Of a stretch of 7,327 nt of DNA, positions 5,730 through 7,327 are shown piece after piece. The DNA is taken from the NCBI GenBank assembly GCA_049318165.1, contig JBMOGW010000181.1:1-7327 (forward strand), written 5' to 3'. Origin of the DNA: UBA668 sp049318165. Lineage in GTDB: Bacteria; Actinomycetota; Acidimicrobiia; Acidimicrobiales; Ilumatobacteraceae. The notes below the pieces were generated by a model. It was not told the DNA's origin, ran no database searches, and saw only the letters and a program-made list of their open reading frames with translations. The translations under genes and the position numbers were made by a program. Position 1 is the first letter of the stretch. Every line of letters begins with the position of its first letter.

Positions 5730-6208
5730 GCGGCAGCCTCCGAGTTCGTCTGCTCCAGGCGGTCCTTGTTCTTCGCGTCGTACTCGTTGTCGTGCTTGAC
5801 GATCACCTCGTCACCCTCGAAGACGGTGCTGCCATCGGACTCGACGGTGCGGCCGCGCACCACCACCGGGATGCACTCCTGGAAGATGCCACTCGGCTGA
5901 CTGCCCACCTTCACGGGCATCGTGGCCCCGTTGTAGGCGATGACGAAGCTGTAGGAACCGGCGGCAGATTGCTCGACCGAGCCTTCCTCCACGACGCCCT
6001 GGATGCGGATGTTGCGGCCGACGTCGCAGCCGTCCTTCACCCCGACCTCGTCGACGTTGCAGTAGTAGTCGACCGCGTTGGTGAGGAACTGCGTGACGAG
6101 CACACCACCCATCACCAGCACGAGGCCGAGCACGCCGTAGGCCAGCCACGGACGCTTGCGCTTGCGGCCCTGCGCGGTGGGGACGACCTCGCGCGGGCTC
6201 AGGTCCAC
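5711..6208 (-). CDS. ccmE: CcmE, periplasmic-type heme chaperone
   Basis: CcmE binds heme covalently after CcmABCD loading and carries it to CcmF. The 165-residue protein has a short cytoplasmic head rich in basic residues (RKRKRP, 15-20), one membrane anchor (about 22-43) and an OB-fold-like external domain (about 47-140). The heme-attachment motif is VIVKHDNEY, with His139 and Tyr143 matching His130 and Tyr134 of E. coli CcmE. It is therefore the histidine type rather than the CXXXY variant. Unusually it has Cys50, Cys61 and Cys112 in the external domain and Cys161 near the end. Cys50 and Cys61 flank the segment normally written YYxxVDEV. The start is a GTG at 6208 with a strong GAGGAGG 7 nt upstream, inside ccmD. 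It overlaps ccmD by 10 nt and ccmF by 19 nt. Confidence 0.95.
   Translation of the reverse strand: MDLSPREVVPTAQGRKRKRPWLAYGVLGLVLVMGGVLVTQFLTNAVDYYCNVDEVGVKDGCDVGRNIRIQGVVEEGSVEQSAAGSYSFVIAYNGATMPVKVGSQPSGIFQECIPVVVRGRTVESDGSTVFEGDEVIVKHDNEYDAKNKDRLEQTNSEAAACSRKG
5737..5741 (-). promoter_or_regulatory. Ribosome binding site deciding the ccmF start
   Basis: GGAGG on the minus strand is placed 7 nt before the GTG at 5729, within the end of ccmE. The alternative GTG at 5714 has only a GGAAGGG directly touching it, which is too close to act normally. Confidence 0.6.
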
Positions 6209-6366
6209 GGGCGGTCCTCCTCACGCACCTGCGGCGCGATCTTTCGCGCCCGCGCCAACATCCGCCACGTGTACAGCCCGATGCCACCGAAGGTGACGAT
6301 GTAGCTGATGATGACGTAGAGCCACTGCTCTCCCTCGGACAGGTTCGAGACCGTGATTCCCAACAT
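6199..6366 (-). CDS. ccmD: CcmD-like small membrane protein
   Basis: This 55-residue protein lies exactly where ccmD is expected, between ccmC and ccmE. It has one hydrophobic helix (about 15-37; QWLYVIISYIVTFGGIGLYT) followed by a basic stretch (RMLARARK), the standard CcmD layout. CcmD helps release holo-CcmE from the CcmABC complex. The ATG at 6366 shares its A with the last base of the ccmC TGA (TGATG), and GGAAGGAG lies 10 nt upstream at 6377-6384. Longer in-frame versions reach into ccmC and lack membrane character. CcmD sequences are poorly conserved, so the call depends on size, topology and position. Confidence 0.82.
   Translation of the reverse strand: MLGITVSNLSEGEQWLYVIISYIVTFGGIGLYTWRMLARARKIAPQVREEDRPWT
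6216..6222 (-). promoter_or_regulatory. Strong ribosome binding site for ccmE inside ccmD
   Basis: GAGGAGG on the minus strand lies 7 nt before the GTG at 6208. It is the best Shine-Dalgarno in the window, and it fixes the ccmE start. Confidence 0.7.
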
Positions 6367-7130
6367 CAGGACTGCGCTCCTTCCGCGCGACGCTCGGCGA
6401 GTGCCGCGTCGAGACCGTGATCGTCGAGTGCGTCCTCCATCGCAAGCACGCGCTGGCGATGCAGCACCAGCCACACGTACAGCAGTGTGAACGTGATGAG
6501 GCCGACGAACAGACTGAACAGCATCAGACCGCTCAGCTCGCCTTCACCGACGCTCTCGTTCTGGTGCAGCGGCCGCCACCACTTCACGCTGAAGTGCACG
6601 AGCGGCACCTCCAGCACGGCGAGCAGGGCGATGATCGCGCTGCGCTGCGCACGCTGCTGGTGCGAGCCACCGAGGTTGCGCACGGCCAGGTAACCGATGT
6701 AGGTGATGAACAGGAACGCCGTGGTGGTGAGGCGCGAGTCCCACGCCCAGAACTTGCCCCAGGTGGTGCGGCCCCACAGGCTGCCGGTGATGAGCGTGAT
6801 GCCCATGAACAGCACCCCCACCTCGGCGCTGGCGCCGGCGATTCGGTCCCACGTGAGGCTGCGTGTCTTCTTGAACAGGTAGGCCGCGCTGCTGAGGCCG
6901 GTGACACCGAACGCCAGGTAGGCCAACCACGCGGACGGCACGTGGATGTAGAGGTTGCGCACGCTGACGCCCTGGACCGCGTCGTCGGGCGAGAGGAGCA
7001 GCCCGAAGAGCACCAGCCAGGCGATGCCGATGATCGTCGCGATGCCGAGCACCCGCGTCGCGGTGGTGCCGGTGGGTCGCCGGATCGCCGTGGCGGTCGG
7101 GATGCTCGGGTTGTCGGTGGAGAGCGTCAT
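6366..7130 (-). CDS. ccmC: CcmC, heme-handling protein that loads CcmE
   Basis: CcmC presents heme on the outer face of the membrane for covalent attachment to CcmE. The 254-residue protein has six likely membrane helices (about 28-46, 65-86, 97-117, 133-150, 164-181 and 199-223). The WWD-type signature is at 118-135 (LWGRTTWGKFWAWDSRLT). The two external histidines known to hold heme are present: His63 in LYIHVPSAW and His189 in WWRPLHQ. They correspond to His60 and His184 of E. coli CcmC. An approximately 27-residue Thr/Pro-rich head precedes the first helix, and a charged approximately 30-residue tail follows the last. The ATG at 7130 lies 6 nt after the ccmB stop, with only a weak AGG upstream. 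The related CcsA/NrfE proteins share the WWD motif, but length and neighbours fit CcmC. Confidence 0.96.
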   Translation of the reverse strand: MTLSTDNPSIPTATAIRRPTGTTATRVLGIATIIGIAWLVLFGLLLSPDDAVQGVSVRNLYIHVPSAWLAYLAFGVTGLSSAAYLFKKTRSLTWDRIAGASAEVGVLFMGITLITGSLWGRTTWGKFWAWDSRLTTTAFLFITYIGYLAVRNLGGSHQQRAQRSAIIALLAVLEVPLVHFSVKWWRPLHQNESVGEGELSGLMLFSLFVGLITFTLLYVWLVLHRQRVLAMEDALDDHGLDAALAERRAEGAQS

Positions 7131-7136
7131 GGTGGC

Positions 7137-7327
7137 CTACTCGTCGATGAGCGATCCGAATGCGAGCGTGCCGCCGACACCGAACAGGGCGGCGAACAGT
7201 GTGAGCAGGCCGATCCACGGCCAGCCTTCGCTGGACGACGCACCATTGGTTCCGAACGCCGCTTCCGTCGCCCGGGTTGCACCGATGAGCACGGGTGCCA
7301 CCACCGGGAGCATCAGGAGCGGCAACA
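7137..7327 (-). CDS. ccmB: CcmB, membrane subunit of the CcmAB transporter, N-terminus outside the window
   Basis: Only the last 62 residues are visible, ending in a TAG stop at 7137-7139. They contain the typical CcmB C-terminal block (LPLLMLPVVAPVLIGATRAT), an external loop (about residues 20-34 of the fragment) and a final membrane helix ending in GSLIDE. CcmB pairs with the ATPase CcmA; the complex releases holo-CcmE from CcmC. The gene continues past the right edge, so the beginning of the reading frame here is not a start codon. The identification rests on the motif and on ccmC lying 6 nt downstream. ccmA is expected further to the right. Confidence 0.88.
   Translation of the reverse strand, partial: LPLLMLPVVAPVLIGATRATEAAFGTNGASSSEGWPWIGLLTLFAALFGVGGTLAFGSLIDE

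Noticed and set aside
2469..5900. A very long plus-strand open frame (about 1,143 codons) antisense to ccmF, ccmG and ccmH
   Set aside because: Its translation is dominated by Arg, His, Glu, Gln and Gly without domains or membrane segments, as expected from the mirror frame of GC-rich genes. The minus strand here carries well-conserved Ccm proteins.
1..7327. CRISPR arrays, tRNA or rRNA genes, insertion sequences, phage or defence genes
   Set aside because: I saw no spaced direct repeats, transposase or integrase motifs, or structured RNA signatures. The window is almost entirely covered by the listed genes, and no stretch above 300 bases is free of genes.

Overview
The window is GC-rich, densely coded DNA. 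It holds the distal part of a cytochrome c maturation (System I, Ccm) operon on the minus strand, followed downstream by three unrelated genes. The nearest look is a high-GC actinobacterium, possibly Acidimicrobiia. This rests on a DUF4328-like proline-tailed membrane protein, a soluble sulfite-oxidase-like protein of the type common in Actinobacteria, frequent GTG starts and a possible leaderless promoter. The taxonomy is inference from protein style only.

Minus strand, from 7327 down to 1817: ccmB (C-terminal part only), ccmC, ccmD, ccmE, ccmF, a CcmG-type thioredoxin, ccmH, and a CcmI-like TPR protein. The order matches the classical ccmBCDEFGHI order, and ccmA is expected just beyond the right edge. 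The only gap between genes is 6 nt (ccmB-ccmC). All other junctions overlap by 1 to 19 nt, and several starts have a clear ribosome binding site inside the preceding gene. The expected division of labour is as follows. CcmB (with CcmA), CcmC and CcmD load heme on the periplasmic-type chaperone CcmE. CcmG and CcmH keep apocytochrome CXXCH cysteines reduced. CcmF, CcmH and CcmI attach heme to the apocytochrome. The histidines and WWD signature needed for heme handling are all visible.

Plus strand, 577 to 1808: a polyproline-headed five-helix membrane protein and a SixA-type histidine phosphatase, joined by a TGATG stop/start overlap. They converge on the ccm operon with an 8-nt gap. A perfect 6-bp inverted repeat spans both stop codons.

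Minus strand, 1 to 512: the N-terminal 170 residues of a molybdopterin (sulfite-oxidase-fold) oxidoreductase, cut by the left edge. It is divergent from the membrane-protein gene across a 64-bp intergenic region that carries a near-palindrome and a -10-like element.

I found no clearly undescribed system. The most notable points are a complete-looking System I operon in what seems to be an actinobacterium, and extra cysteines in CcmE and CcmF that the textbook proteins lack.
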